28,122 nucleotides of DNA from Lingula anatina (GCF_001039355.2 NW_019775655.1:70086-98207), one strand, 5' to 3'; positions 1-10,461 are shown, numbered from the stretch's first letter. The notes: generated by a model not told the origin, from the sequence alone. Program-made: numbers and translations.

Positions 1-110
1 CGTGATAAATAGTTGATGACTGGAAACCACATCAAGCCGGAATCTTCTCCTGAATGAGGTGAATCATCTATGCAGAATCCAAGGCCACAGTAAAAGAGGC
101 TAAATGTCAC

Positions 111-116
111 TTTATT
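111..116 (-). terminator. Polyadenylation signal AATAAA of the cysteine-rich peptide gene
   Basis: The minus strand reads AATAAA about 92 bases after the stop codon of the secreted peptide gene. It is a canonical hexamer at an ordinary 3' UTR distance, which supports the gene model. No transcript data are visible. Confidence 0.6.
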
Positions 117-207
117 AATGTAGCACTTTATAAAGATAGCGTTTTAAAATTGTGTATCTGTAGGAAAGTGAGTCCGTCGACCTTCAATTCATGTGCCTCT
201 TGCTGCA

Positions 208-883
208 TTAGAAGCATTCATTGTCTTTGGTGCAGATCGCAGTGCAGTCGCAGCCAACACTGGAAACAAATATGGCGAAGGAATGATTGACGAAGTCATT
301 AATGAATGGCTAAGCCAATAATAATGGTTTAAACTAAAAAGTCATATAAATTTCTCAATTAGTAATACGGAATTGACTAAGTCAGTGATAAATGACTATA
401 CACTTACATGCACTGGTATCCTGTGGGACAAGTGAAGATCGTCTCGTCACATGGACTTATGATGTTAACGCACTGAGGTCTTCGTATTTCCTCTGTAAAC
501 AATTGTAAATATTTCTGTATGAAATATTTCTGTATATATTGTAAATATTTCTGTATAAGTTGTATGAGATCACCTGAGCTAAATATCCACGCCAGAGTGC
601 GCCATCGAAGTTACTTGAAACCGACAATGATTGGATTTTAAATTGTTTCAATTTTTGCTTAAATTTTCGCTCCTGATAAACCAGATACTTGTAGAATAGC
701 TACATCTGTAGGAATTTTTTTATTTTCACTTACAGATATTCAACGTTAGGCAACAAAATCAAGAACATGAAAAACCTTACTTAGTTTCCCATTTTTGCAC
801 ACCAAACAGTCCACTTCACCATCTTTAGCTGGCGCCAGGGACATAAGACAAGTCACAAGAACCAAAACGGCAAGAGAGCGCAT
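208..883 (-). CDS. Three-exon gene for a small secreted cysteine-rich peptide
   Basis: Exons on the minus strand are 883-781, 492-408 and 259-208 (stop TAA 210-208). Exon 1 starts at ATG 883 and encodes a signal peptide: Met-Arg, a Leu/Val/Ala-rich core, then a small-residue APA cleavage context at residue 19. Donors are GTAAGG (780) and GTAAGTG (407); acceptors end TTGTTTACAG and TTTGTTTCCAG. Introns are 288 and 148 bp. The phases fit exactly (1 nt carried, then 2 nt), giving 79 residues. The predicted mature part is about 60 residues with ten cysteines spaced C-x2-C-x12-C-x6-C-x6-C-x5-C-x3-C-x1-C-x3-C-x5-C, ending one residue after the last Cys, with slightly acidic charge. Ten cysteines suggest an extracellular disulfide-rich fold. 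I do not recognise the family; a defence peptide, protease inhibitor, toxin-like or signalling peptide are all possible. The gene model is strong; the function is unknown. Confidence 0.82.
502..556. repeat. AT-rich short tandem repeat in intron 1 of the peptide gene
   Basis: Three imperfect copies of a 15-19-base unit containing AAATATTTCTGTAT lie just upstream (in transcript order) of the exon 2 acceptor. The unit does not code for anything I recognise. Confidence 0.7.
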
Positions 884-2318
884 CCTGCTCGGCGTCTGTC
901 CAATCACGGTCTCCACGTCACTATGAGTGGTGTCTACTAGTAACTGCGTTGTTATTTATTCCAAAAGCTGTGGGAGCCCACCTTGAGAGTAAAGTAGCGT
1001 ATTCACCCAATACATAGTGAGAAAGACAGAGGAATAAAAAAGACAAGGGTCGGGTAGCTACAAATTGACAACGTTGTCGCAATAATTAATACCAAGGAGA
1101 GATCATTAGACACAATTTTAATTTCTTGCAAAAAATGGGTCTTGACGATGCTAACAGTACGCCATTAACAGCGAAATAAATGCTGCACTTCACTTGATTT
1201 GTTTGCTTATTGCCTGTATTTTTCCCGTGACGAATCAGCGGTACGTATGCACCATAAGCCCCGCCTCTCATGAATATTCATTTAAGTCCACAGAATACAC
1301 CATGCGAGGACACTAGCTCGTCTCGCACTGAAATTAAATTGGAAATTATATTCCAAAGGTTTTTGATGATATTTATAATTCAACATTTTTTCATTGTACA
1401 GTTATCAACAGTGAGCAAACAGACACTCCTGGCTCTGAACCGCACTTGCTGTATTTTGGAAAATTAAAAAAGTGCCTCGGACTTCCTAAAAGCGTAGATC
1501 TCGTTGGCATTTTAAGGGGTGTGGTGGTCAAACTATTTAGAGGTGTAAATGTTGTTTTTTCTACACTTTACCTATCTCAACCCCGATTGACGAAGACCTA
1601 CCGGTATTGGTGGCACAATTAGTGACACTCAGATAACTGTGTGATTTTGCTACACGTTTTCGTGTGTTTACCACACCGGTATACAGGGGCATGCATCAAT
1701 CAATTGCACGTGACATTAAAGCTGTGATCTGATTTGACGCTTGGCATTCCTGGATAGATCTGATTGGCTGGCGGCACATCAAATGCGAAGACTGCACCAA
1801 TAGACAGACGGTATGGAGAGCAATGGGCAATATCTCTTTATATGGCTGTTTTAATAGCTTGTATCAGTGTATTTATCGCCAAAGGACAAATCTGGGCAAA
1901 GGATGGAAGTTACGTGACTAAGTGGCCAGCGACCATGCCATTTTCAAAAGAAAGAATAATTTTAACTACAAACAAATGATAAACGATACCCTCCCATTGA
2001 TTCACGGGGTGTGATGATTATGAATCCATCTCATCTTACATCGCCATCAGTAACATTATTCTTGGAACACATCAATGTCCTTTTGAAATTTATTTTAATA
2101 TATAACCAGGCTGTGGCTGACAATGGTTTAGGAATTTTGAGGGAAGTCTGTAGCTTATCTACTGAGTATTATGGATATTGTCATAGCCGTAATGTTCCGC
2201 GAAACACGTGATCTGTTTGGGGGACTCGCCAGGTTACACAGCGATGTAGCCGATTGCATTTTAAGTTCAAAATATACTATATTGAATCACATTCGATTGA
2301 TGTGACAGCTTGCTTAAG
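884..2318. other. Intergenic sequence upstream of the peptide gene
   Basis: AT-rich sequence with only short chance ORFs. On the minus strand an AATAAATAA stretch at about 951-960 lies some 70 bases before the peptide gene start codon and could act as a weak TATA-like element. I see no other supported feature. Confidence 0.5.
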
Positions 2319-2537
2319 CCCCCTTTACACTGGACGGCGTCCTTTCTGCGTCCAGCAGTACGGCCCCATTTTAGAGTTAAAAAATTATAATATTTTACAT
2401 CCCGACAACTGGCCGATCATTGAGCATTCATTCTGATACAAAATCAATGCTCGTACCTCCTTATTAAGACCACAGCGATGCCAAATTTCATGGTCGCAGA
2501 AAGGACGCAGAAAGAACGCCGTCCAGTGTAAAGGGGG
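2319..2537. mobile_element. Small non-autonomous DNA element with ~32-bp terminal inverted repeats
   Basis: The left end CCCCCTTTACACTGGACGGC continues to about 2350. Its reverse complement, with one or two mismatches, closes the element at about 2506-2537. The right arm has an extra partial copy of the GCAGAAAGGAC motif. No coding capacity is present in the 219 bp. Flanks are TTAAG on the left and TATTA on the right, so the target-site duplication is unclear; a TTA-type site is possible. A second copy of the same arm occurs at 23626-23659, showing a dispersed family. The superfamily is not assigned. Confidence 0.75.
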
Positions 2538-5305
2538 TATTAGTAGTTACATTATTTTGGTATTTCACAACACAGATGAATGACTGTCAGAGGGTAGAGT
2601 TTTCATTGCGTTATCAGGGAAACATCCGGTAACTAAAGCATACCATAGACACTAGTAAATAGTGCGCACTAATTAATAAGGGTTTTCTGTAGTCTATCTC
2701 GGCGTTATAGAATAAGAGCACATGGTGTTTATATGCTATTTGAAAATTCTAGTGTTTTGACACACTTGAGTTTACTCTAAATGTATGCAGGGAACTTACC
2801 CTCTACCAGGGTAACAGATATTATAGGGAAATTTTCCAAAAGCCAGAGAACCCAATTGGCTGTCTATCTAAAGACACATCTGTGGATATCTTGTGAAAAG
2901 TCAATCTGTAGCCCTGGTAGTGGGTGCAGGGAACCAACTAACAGGATTTGTTATTCTTCAATATATATAGAACGAGTACAAGTTAGCGTAGATATCTTTA
3001 CAAAAGGGAATTAAATTCATGTTTAAGGCAATATCATCATTTATAGTATTTGGGTCCAGAGTAAAGAACAATGAAGAAATTACCCCTGTTGCCTACCTGT
3101 TTCACTTGCCAGTCAAGTACTCTATTCAGCAGTTAATTGTATAGTAACTGATACTGACAGTGATGATGCAAGGGTCATATATTATTATACACATATACCT
3201 GGGTTGGTCATTGGAGATTCAGTCAGTACAGGTAACAATTAAATCTTGTTTTAGGTCATACTGTTTTAGGTCAGTGCTATGATTAATGATGTAATTACTC
3301 CCTGTTGCATATCTGTTCACTAGCCAATCTACTTGTACTCTGTTCTGTAAATTGTAAAGACACTGGGCGAATAAACGGTTATGAAATAAATGGAATATGT
3401 TGCTCTTATATCTCCCTATGCAGGGTTACATCAAGGGAAAAGTTATTGCACATGTAACAACAGTTCTTCTCATTTAAAGGAGTTCTAAATTATCGTGTGT
3501 TATTTGAAATGGTGGTATAACAGTTAATTGAATAACCATATTGCTATATACCGGTGCATGTATAATTTTGTAATTATTTTTCCTATTCTGTAGCAGGGTA
3601 TGTTTAGCTCAGATTTTTCTCCCAAATTTTATTCTCATACAAGTTAAACTGTGGCTGTGGGTAATTATAATGGGGTGTGGAAGGGAAACGTTTTTTGACA
3701 TTTCAGTTCAATTTATTTCTGTACTGGTACATAATTTATCATGTCCTTGTACAATATAATATAACATAATTACAATTGGTGCACTAACATTTTGCGTTGT
3801 CAGTTTATGACTGAAAAAAAATATTTTCGCATGTACTAGGTAAGTGAAATTACGAAATATTTAAGCTAAGCAGTGAGATATTTATTTAGGTTTATTTATA
3901 AATTTATTATACACGCAATTCATGAAGCATACAGCTACAATTATATAGAACATAATGCGGAGTGATTCAAATTTACAAGAAAGGAAGGAAGAACTACAAT
4001 TACACCAATTATCAGTTAAATGAACGATATAAATATTGTGTCATTTTTTTTTATTCCAAGGACAGAGTCACTGCTGACAACTCAGTACTGTAGTTATGCT
4101 CCTTTATCTTCTCCATTTGACATTCAAGAAGTCTTCACCCTTGCTTTGTCAAACCTTCATCTTTGCCATTATCAATTTATTACATTTTTATGTCTTTCAT
4201 TATTTTATTTAAGATAAACTCTATCGAATATAAATCTTGGACATCTTGTGCATCGTTGAAGTTTCACAGAATACATTGACAGATCTTATACGCAAACTAC
4301 GGGAAGCAGAACCACAACTTGTAAGGTAGGATTGATTTCTGATTTGTGATTGTACAAGACTTATTGTTTATCTAAAGTTGCAAAATTAATAATTGGGATT
4401 TTTTAATGAATTTCTCTTATTACAGATGCTTTAAATACAAATTTTGCAATCAAGCCAATAATCTTTTCAAACTGATACATAAAAGATATCTTAGAAAATA
4501 TAAATTATACGAAATATGATAGAGTGATAGAGATTTAGAAAATAATTCAAATGCATTATATCAGTAAGTACAAACAAGATGATAATGATGACGTTCACAT
4601 CAAATTGAGCTGTGCTTGGTGCTGCACTAAGCGGTAAAAGTTAAACCAAAGACACATTTCCTTGGTAAACTCTGCGCTCGTTGATCAGTGCTACTGCCCC
4701 CGTCAGAAGTACTGGTTCATCTGAAACCCGCATTCAAGTAATTTTCATCATACAGGTACATGTATTTCTCCTAGACAATAACTGACTATGCATAACATAT
4801 TAAGCAAAAAATCACAAACAACATATAAAATGCATACAGACGCAGGTAGCGCACGAGTTTTATTTTAAACCATCGTCATCATTGTCATTGCAAGGACAGT
4901 GAAAGGAATGACCAGAGCGTGTGGGGGCCGGACCTTACAGTATTAATAACCCCTTTATCATAAACCTCCCAGAAATAAGGTACTGTGGGCTCTCATCATA
5001 CTGCGAGATTTCCATGTTCTGTCTTAAGGTTGTTAAACTTGAAACCATGTTGTAACGCCAACAGAATTTATTTTACTAAACTATATGAACTTTACATGGT
5101 ACAATAAAGGTCCGTTAAGCGATTTAATTCAACCTTCTCCCTTTTTTCATCGATATATCATTGCTAATTTTATCAATTAAAATGTTAATCAGAAAAATCA
5201 TAAAGTTCAAATGAAGGTGGACAGGCACAAAGTCTCATTATAATTTATTTCTTAAAGGTTACCGGCTGCAAACATGAACAGCAAAAATTGTACTTATAAT
5301 ATTGT
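2538..5305. other. Intergenic AT-rich sequence
   Basis: No convincing gene. It contains a diverged local duplication of about 60 bp (3080-3140 versus 3295-3355). It also holds an isolated exon-like stretch at 4641-4720 on the minus strand, preceded by TTTCAG but with no compatible upstream exon. Confidence 0.5.
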
Positions 5306-5538
5306 TGTTGAGGACGAGACGGTGATAGAAGCAACAAGAACGAAGTAAATAAATAAATAAATAATTTAATAGCGAATAAATTGTTACAAAAATTGAATGA
5401 AAATAAAATTAAACCAAATCGAAATGGATCGCTGTCGGTTGGACTGCTATCGAGAGATACCACTGTCGTAAGCCGCCGGTATGAATGCTGGGTCGTGGGC
5501 AGATACATGTAAGTGGCGCAGGAGTCGAGTAGACCGAT

Positions 5539-5820
5539 ATCGAGCCGCCGGGGTGACCGTCGAGTCTTGGGCCGATGATTGGAGCAGGAGTAGACCGCTG
5601 TCGAGCCGCCGGGGTGACCGCGGAGTCGTGGGCCGGTGCGAGGTGCTGGAGAGAATTGGTGCTGTCGAGCCGCCGGGGTGACCGCGGAGTCGTGGGCCGG
5701 TGCGAGGCGCTGGAGAGAACCGCTGCTGTCGAGCCGCCGGGATGACCGCGGAGTCGTAGGCCGGTGCGAGGCGCTGGAGAGAACCTCTTCTGTCGAGCTG
5801 CCTGTCGTTGCTACAAGCTG
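5539..5820. repeat. 64-bp minisatellite inside the 3' LTR
   Basis: GC-rich units starting with GTCGAGCCGCCGGGGTGACC begin at 5600, 5664, 5728 and 5792 (the last one degenerate), a strict 64-bp period, preceded by a 61-bp variant at 5539. They lie in the R-U5 part of the LTR. The same array with more units occurs in the 5' LTR. Confidence 0.92.
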
Positions 5821-5873
5821 TGGTCGTCGGAGTGTGTCGATACCGCACTGCATACCGCTGTAGAAAACGCCCA

Positions 5874-5882
5874 GCTTATATA
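5874..5882 (-). promoter_or_regulatory. LTR TATA box
   Basis: The minus strand reads CTATATAAGC, about 100 bases inside the LTR start, with the GC-rich transcribed part downstream. This is a standard position for an LTR core promoter. The equivalent part of the 5' LTR is lost in the assembly gap. Confidence 0.65.
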
Positions 5883-5979
5883 GCAGCTGGACGCAAAAAC
5901 TGCTCAGTTACGGTGTTGAATGCGTTCACTATTGGCAGAGTTCATTAAGTAGGGAAGTTGAGTAATTGTCGCTGACATA

Positions 5980-5988
5980 CCCTCTCGC
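5980..5988 (-). other. Polypurine tract of the BEL/Pao element
   Basis: The minus strand reads GCGAGAGGG, two bases before the TGT start of the 3' LTR. This is where the plus-strand primer for reverse transcription is expected. Confidence 0.6.
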
Positions 5989-6036
5989 AGTAACACGACT
6001 AACTGGAAGCGACAGTGTCAAAAAATAAATATATAA

Positions 6037-7665
6037 TTAATGTTGACTGGAGGCTTTAAGGAGACACAACTTGGCTGCTGGGTTTTGCAGGAAAACTGGC
6101 CCGGAAATGAAATGATGACCAGGTTTGGCTAAGTCTATAGCTGACACGGGTCGAGTACAATCATCAGCTGAGTTGATGAGAGTTGGAACATATCTCCACC
6201 AATCAGCAGACGTGGCATCAAGGATCTCTTCTTGGCGATTAGCAACAAAACGGCTGAATCGACGAGTTGTGTTTTTGATGTACCCCAGAGTAGACATCGA
6301 GTCAGTTCAAAAAACGGCCTTGGTTACATCAAAATGTAGCTCCTCCTTAAGTTTGAGGTAAATTCTAGCAGCTAGTACAGCTGCCTGTAGCTCAAGTCGT
6401 GGCATCGTCAGCTTCTTCACGGGTGCAATTCTGGTCTTGCTCAGCAAAAAGGCAACGGAAATTGTACCATTGGCGGAAACAATGCGTAAATAGGCAACAG
6501 AACCAAACGAAATTTCGGAGCCGTCACAGAAGATATGGACTTCTACAGTTGGTGCTTCCCATAGGTCTGGTGAGTAGCAGCGTGAAACTCGAATACCCGC
6601 AATGTTTGGAAGGTCGGCTAACCAGGACTGCCACATGCTCAGTAGGTCTTCTGGTAGATCATCATCCCAAGCAAGCGCACGCTTCCAAAGTATCTGCATT
6701 AGTTGCTTGGCAGCAAGGATAAATGGCCCACACAGTCCACAAGGATCGAAGATGGTAGCAATTGTGCGTATAATACAACGCTTGGTTGCAGGAGGGTTCG
6801 ATTGAAGGGTTCTAAACGTTATGGCGTCCTCATTAGTGTCCCATATGAAGCCAAGTACCTGCTGGGAAGGCATGGCATCCATATAGAGGTCAAAGTTCTT
6901 GATGACAACTTCTGATGCAGGGAGGGAGGACAATACATCTCTGGAGTTGGATACCCACTTCGTCAAACGAAATCCACCAATGCTCAGTAGATCCACCAAT
7001 TCATGGGATAAGGATATGGCGAGGTCCACAGATGGTTGACTGGTACATAAATCATCCATGTAGAAGTTCCGCAGTGAAGTTTCAACTGCTAGGGAAGAAA
7101 ACTTGTCGGTGTTGTCAGTTGCTGTACAGCGCAAAGCATAGTTGGCACACGTGGGAGACGACTTGGCACCAAATGGATGAACGCACATCTGAAACATGTC
7201 AGGCTGTTCAATGAGTAGATCATCAGACCACAGGAAACGTAAACAGTCTCTGTCAGTTTTCAAACACAGCACTCTGTGAAACATGGACTCAATGTCTGCA
7301 GATAAACCAATGGATCCCCGTCGGAAGTTAAGTAGAACTGCTGTCAAACTGTTGAGGAGGTCTAGACCTGTAAGTAACTTGTCGTTCAGCGACGTCCCTG
7401 CATATCTGGCTGCACAGTCTTGAACGACTCTGGTCTTATTCGAAGTGTAAACGTCATGATGCGGCAAATACCAGGTGATGGGGCTCTGTGTATGGACTTC
7501 ACTGTCTGTCATCTTTCTGGCATAACCTTTCTCCAGCCATGTGTTGATGATTTCAGAGTAGCTGCGGGATCGCTCTGGATTGGTTCTCAACTTGCGGCAC
7601 AGGGACTGGTAACGCTTGAGAGCCATTACGTAGTTTGAGGGTAAAACTGTATCTTCGTTTTCCAC
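6037..7665 (-). pseudogene. pol: BEL/Pao pol remnant: reverse transcriptase and RNase H
   Basis: The main frame (7665-6307, 452 codons) contains the RT motifs in order: Asp in LSADIES (residue ~124), FGAKSSPTCANYA (165-177) and YMDD (202-205). RNase H follows with FCDGSE (Asp ~381) and MPRLELQ (Glu ~425). A TGA at 6309-6307 falls just before TDSM, where the family has Trp of the RNase H WTDS motif. The same frame then continues from 6306 to the stop at 6039-6037 through YIKNTTRRF and NSADDCTRP. After that no integrase or DUF5641 sequence follows. The start at 7665 is only a reading-frame edge (GTG codon), because the protein should be continuous with the upstream protease in another frame. 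It would replicate the element's RNA into DNA if intact; this copy is dead. Confidence 0.92.
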
Positions 7666-9881
7666 AGCATTAGAACCGAGTAACGTCCAGATTTATAGCT
7701 GGTTTTCTGGTCAAACTGGCTCTGGGCATGTCTGTCATCTACGGAAGTTGCTGCATTGTCTTCAAACTTGCAACCAAATGATTCTGTCGTGAAAATTTTC
7801 TCAAGTTGATCAGCATCCCCTCTGTCAGCGTGGAGGACGTGAAGACGGTGCTGTTTCGTAGTCGGGTCTGCCAATCTTCCAAGAAATGACCAACCAAGAC
7901 CAGTCTTTATAGCTATGGGAGTTCCCGGAGGACCACGTCTGATGTCTGTCTGGACCATGATGTCAGGTACATCACCACCTATTAACAAGCCAATATCAGG
8001 GCAGTCTGGTAAAACATCTTTCAGATCTCTGAGGTGTGGCAAATTGTTGACCTTGACGGAGCGTTGTGGGGGTATGTTCAACTTGTCTACCACCCATGCC
8101 TGCTGGACTGGGAAAGAGGCATCATCGTCTTCAATGGCTGAGCAAATAGTGAAACTGACTAGCTGTGCTCGTTGGCAATCTTCAGCTCGAGTTACTGTTC
8201 CCATCTGTAGGATCTCCATTGGACCAGACAAGTTGAGCTGACTGGCTAAATCACGGCGTATCATAGTTAGTTGACTTCCACAGTCTAGTAAAGCACTAGT
8301 GTTGATCTTCTCACCGGTGGGTGACGTCACGATCACAGGAACAACTTGCAGATAAACTTCAGAATTAGGATTTTGCGTAGCAAAGGATCTCTTGGGTTGA
8401 GCTTTTTCAGTTGCTGACGGGGCCTGTACTTCTGCCTGCACTGCACTGGAAGATACACACGTGGACCGAGGGTGGTAAACTTCCTGTGGGACGTCATGGA
8501 GAGTTGTGTGATGTCTCTTGTTGCAATTATCAGCTCTGCAGTGCCCAGGGGAGGTACAATCAGATGCAATGTGTCCTGGCCGTAGACAATTCCTGCAAAG
8601 TCGATGGGAATTGACGCATTCAAACCGTTTCTTTATTGTCATTGCTAGATAAAGTTCACACTTGTAAAGTGCATGGAGACATCCACAAACAACACAGGTG
8701 AACTGCGAAGAGGGTCTCAAAGATTGCGTCTTGGAGAATGGATGGTCAACAGGTTTTCTCTCCTCAGGAACAGGCCGAGTAGTGTGAAAGGAGGACGCTT
8801 TACGACTTCTGGGTTGAACCGTCTCATAAACATCTTCTGCAGGAGTGGGTCAAATAGTGAAGTTACTCTGTCTGATAACCAGCCTTCCAAATCTTCTAGA
8901 GTTGGTTCGTGGGTTGCTCGCAGAATACGGCAGCACTCAGCCCAACGTTCTCTCATACGTAGTGGGAGACGAAGTGTACAACGTCGTACCGTGTCCAAAT
9001 TCATGACGTCTGCTTGATAATTCATACGCTTTAGAACAAAAATACAGTCTCGGATGTTGACATAATATACTATAAAACGATTCAAGTTGTACCCGGTCCC
9101 GGTCCTTGATTGTTGGGCCATCTGTCACTCGTTCCAAAAATGCTCGGGCCACCAGCGATCTATGTCCGAATCTGTGTTTCAGAGCTTTCAAGGCTATGGC
9201 ATATGCTGCACCATCGATTCCATATCCCGCGATATGTTGTTTTGCTTGACCAGTTACACTGCTCTGTAGTAACCACATGCGCCGGGTATCCTTAAAATAG
9301 GGTTGCTTGTGCACTTCTTCATAAAATAGTTCAGCAAACCCTGGCCAGTCTAGTGCAGACCCGTTGTATGGCGATATGGAGGCTCGCGGAGCATCCTTCT
9401 CGAACATGCACTTCAGAAGTAACTCTTCATAGGACTTGTCTGAATCATTGGGTGTGGCTAAAACAGTCTCACTATATGGAACAAGTTCATCAATCCATGC
9501 GTCTATTGGTGCTGGGGTAGGTGCAACGGGAACATCATGGACTTGAGGCTCTTGGGATTGAGGCTATTGAATTGGCTGCGGCTGTTCCTTGGTCACTTGT
9601 ATAACCTCGGAGATTTCTCCCAAACAATCTGCGCAGGTTTCTTCAACGTCAGCAAACCAGATCTGGGCGTCTGTGATGGCCGTTTAATCTTCCAGAATGT
9701 CGATGTATTTCAAGTTAGCAGTTTCGCATTCCTTTTGTTGAGTAGTTATTTCGTCTTTCATCTCCGACAACCGATGTTTTCTAGTGGATTCATCGTGGAT
9801 GAGCCGTCTTGCTTTCAGCACACGTTTAGTGAAGGCAGCCAGGCGTCCGGTTCTTGCGGCTTTCAATCTCCGTTCATCCAT
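7626..9881 (-). pseudogene. gag: BEL/Pao gag-protease remnant with stops and frameshifts
   Basis: Gag starts at ATG 9881, 35 bases after the 5' LTR. One frame runs to about 9060 but is broken by TAA (9686-9684) and TAG (9566-9564). It includes the DUF1759-like segment with LDWPGFAELF and KHRFGH. Near 9060 the frame shifts (continuing as NIRDCIFVLKRM), and between about 8840 and 8790 it shifts again. The last frame (to 7626) has knuckles C-x2-C-x3-H-x4-C and C-x2-C-x4-H-x4-C, a third C/H cluster, and a DUF1758-type protease with ALLDCGSQ (residues 144-151 of that ORF). The active site reads D-C-G rather than the usual D-S/T-G. It ends overlapping the pol frame by 40 bases. Gag would form the particle core. 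Confidence 0.9.
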
Positions 9882-9895
9882 GCCGTAGGTGTTGA

Positions 9896-9915
9896 AATCC
9901 GGCTCGCGAGACCAA
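9896..9915 (-). other. tRNA primer binding site of the BEL/Pao element
   Basis: Immediately after the ACA end of the 5' LTR the minus strand reads TTGGTCTCGCGAGCCGG. TGG is the complement of the CCA tail of a tRNA. The complement of the following bases resembles a tRNA T-arm/acceptor (AATCCGGCTCG), closest by eye to tRNA-Tyr, but the last bases do not match fully, so the tRNA identity is tentative. Confidence 0.6.
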
Positions 9916-10461
9916 TGTTGAGGACGAGACGGTGATAGAAGCAACAAGAACGAAGTAAATAAATAAATAAATGATTTAATAGCGAATAAATGGTTACAAA
10001 AATTGAATGAAAATAAAATTAAACCAAATCGAAATGGATCGCTGTCGGTTGGACTGCTATCGAGAGATACCACTGTCGTAAGCCGCCGGGATGACTGCTG
10101 GGTCGTGGGCAGATGAGTAGCGCAGGAGTCGAGTAGACCGATATCGAGCCGCCGGGGTGACCGTCGAGTCTTGGTCCGATGATTGGAGCAGGAGTAGACC
10201 GCTGTCGAGCCGCTGGGGATACCGCGGAGTCATGGGCCGGTGCGAGGTGCTGGAGAGAACTGCTGCTGTTGAGCCGCCGGGGTGACTGTAGAGTCGTAGG
10301 CCGGTGCGAGGCGCTGGAGAGAACCACTGCTGTCGAGCCGCCAGGGTGACCGCGGAGTCGTGGGCCGGTGCGAGGCGCTGAAGAGAACCGCTGCTGTCGA
10401 GCCGCCGGGGTGACCACGGAGTCGTAGGCCGGTGCGAGGCGCTGGAGAGAACCGCTGCTGT
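9916..10461 (-). repeat. 5' LTR of the BEL/Pao element, truncated by an assembly gap
   Basis: It begins (plus coordinates) with the same TGTTGAGGACGAGAC as 5306 and stays collinear until the tandem array. 64-bp units start at 10204, 10268, 10332, 10396 and 10460, one or more extra compared with the 3' LTR. Two bases into the unit at 10460 the sequence is replaced by N (10462). The U3 part with the TATA box and the outer terminus are therefore not assembled here. Confidence 0.9.

Larger units (their letters stand above)
5306..5977 (-). repeat. 3' LTR of the BEL/Pao element, complete
   Basis: The minus strand begins TGTCAGCG (5977) and ends CTCAACA (5306), giving the expected TGT...ACA termini over 672 bp. 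A purine tract lies just upstream. The first ~290 bases (plus coordinates) match the 5' LTR at 9916 onward with about six substitutions and one 7-bp indel. It contains a TATA box (5874-5882) and, downstream of the presumed start site, a 64-bp tandem array. The apparent 202- and 133-residue ORFs here are only translations of that array. Confidence 0.88.
5306..10461 (-). mobile_element. Degenerate BEL/Pao LTR retrotransposon, integrase missing
   Basis: Read on the minus strand the order is 5' LTR (9916-10461, cut by a gap), primer binding site, gag, CCHC zinc knuckles, DUF1758-type aspartic protease, reverse transcriptase, RNase H, purine tract, 3' LTR (5306-5977). The protease-RT-RNase H order and the DUF1759/DUF1758-like gag-protease are typical of BEL/Pao elements. 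The family usually continues with an integrase core and DUF5641 region; here RNase H stops about 60 bases before the purine tract, so those domains are deleted. With several stops and frameshifts in gag and pol, this copy cannot be autonomous. The left flank is ATTGT; the right flank and target-site duplication are hidden by the N at 10462. Confidence 0.93.

Noticed and set aside
2799-2815. TACCCTCTACCAGGG shared with 20277
   Set aside because: A single 14-15-base match with no flanking similarity can arise by chance in 28 kb.
4641-4720. Possible terminal exon on the minus strand (after TTTCAG, 26 codons to TAA)
   Set aside because: The only nearby upstream exon-like ORF with a good donor (5048-4939, GTAAGG) leaves a phase that creates an immediate stop when joined, and no polyadenylation signal follows.
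5245-5853. 202- and 133-residue Arg/Pro/Ser-rich minus-strand ORFs
   Set aside because: They are translations of the 64-bp minisatellite in the LTR; the same happens at 10019-10466.
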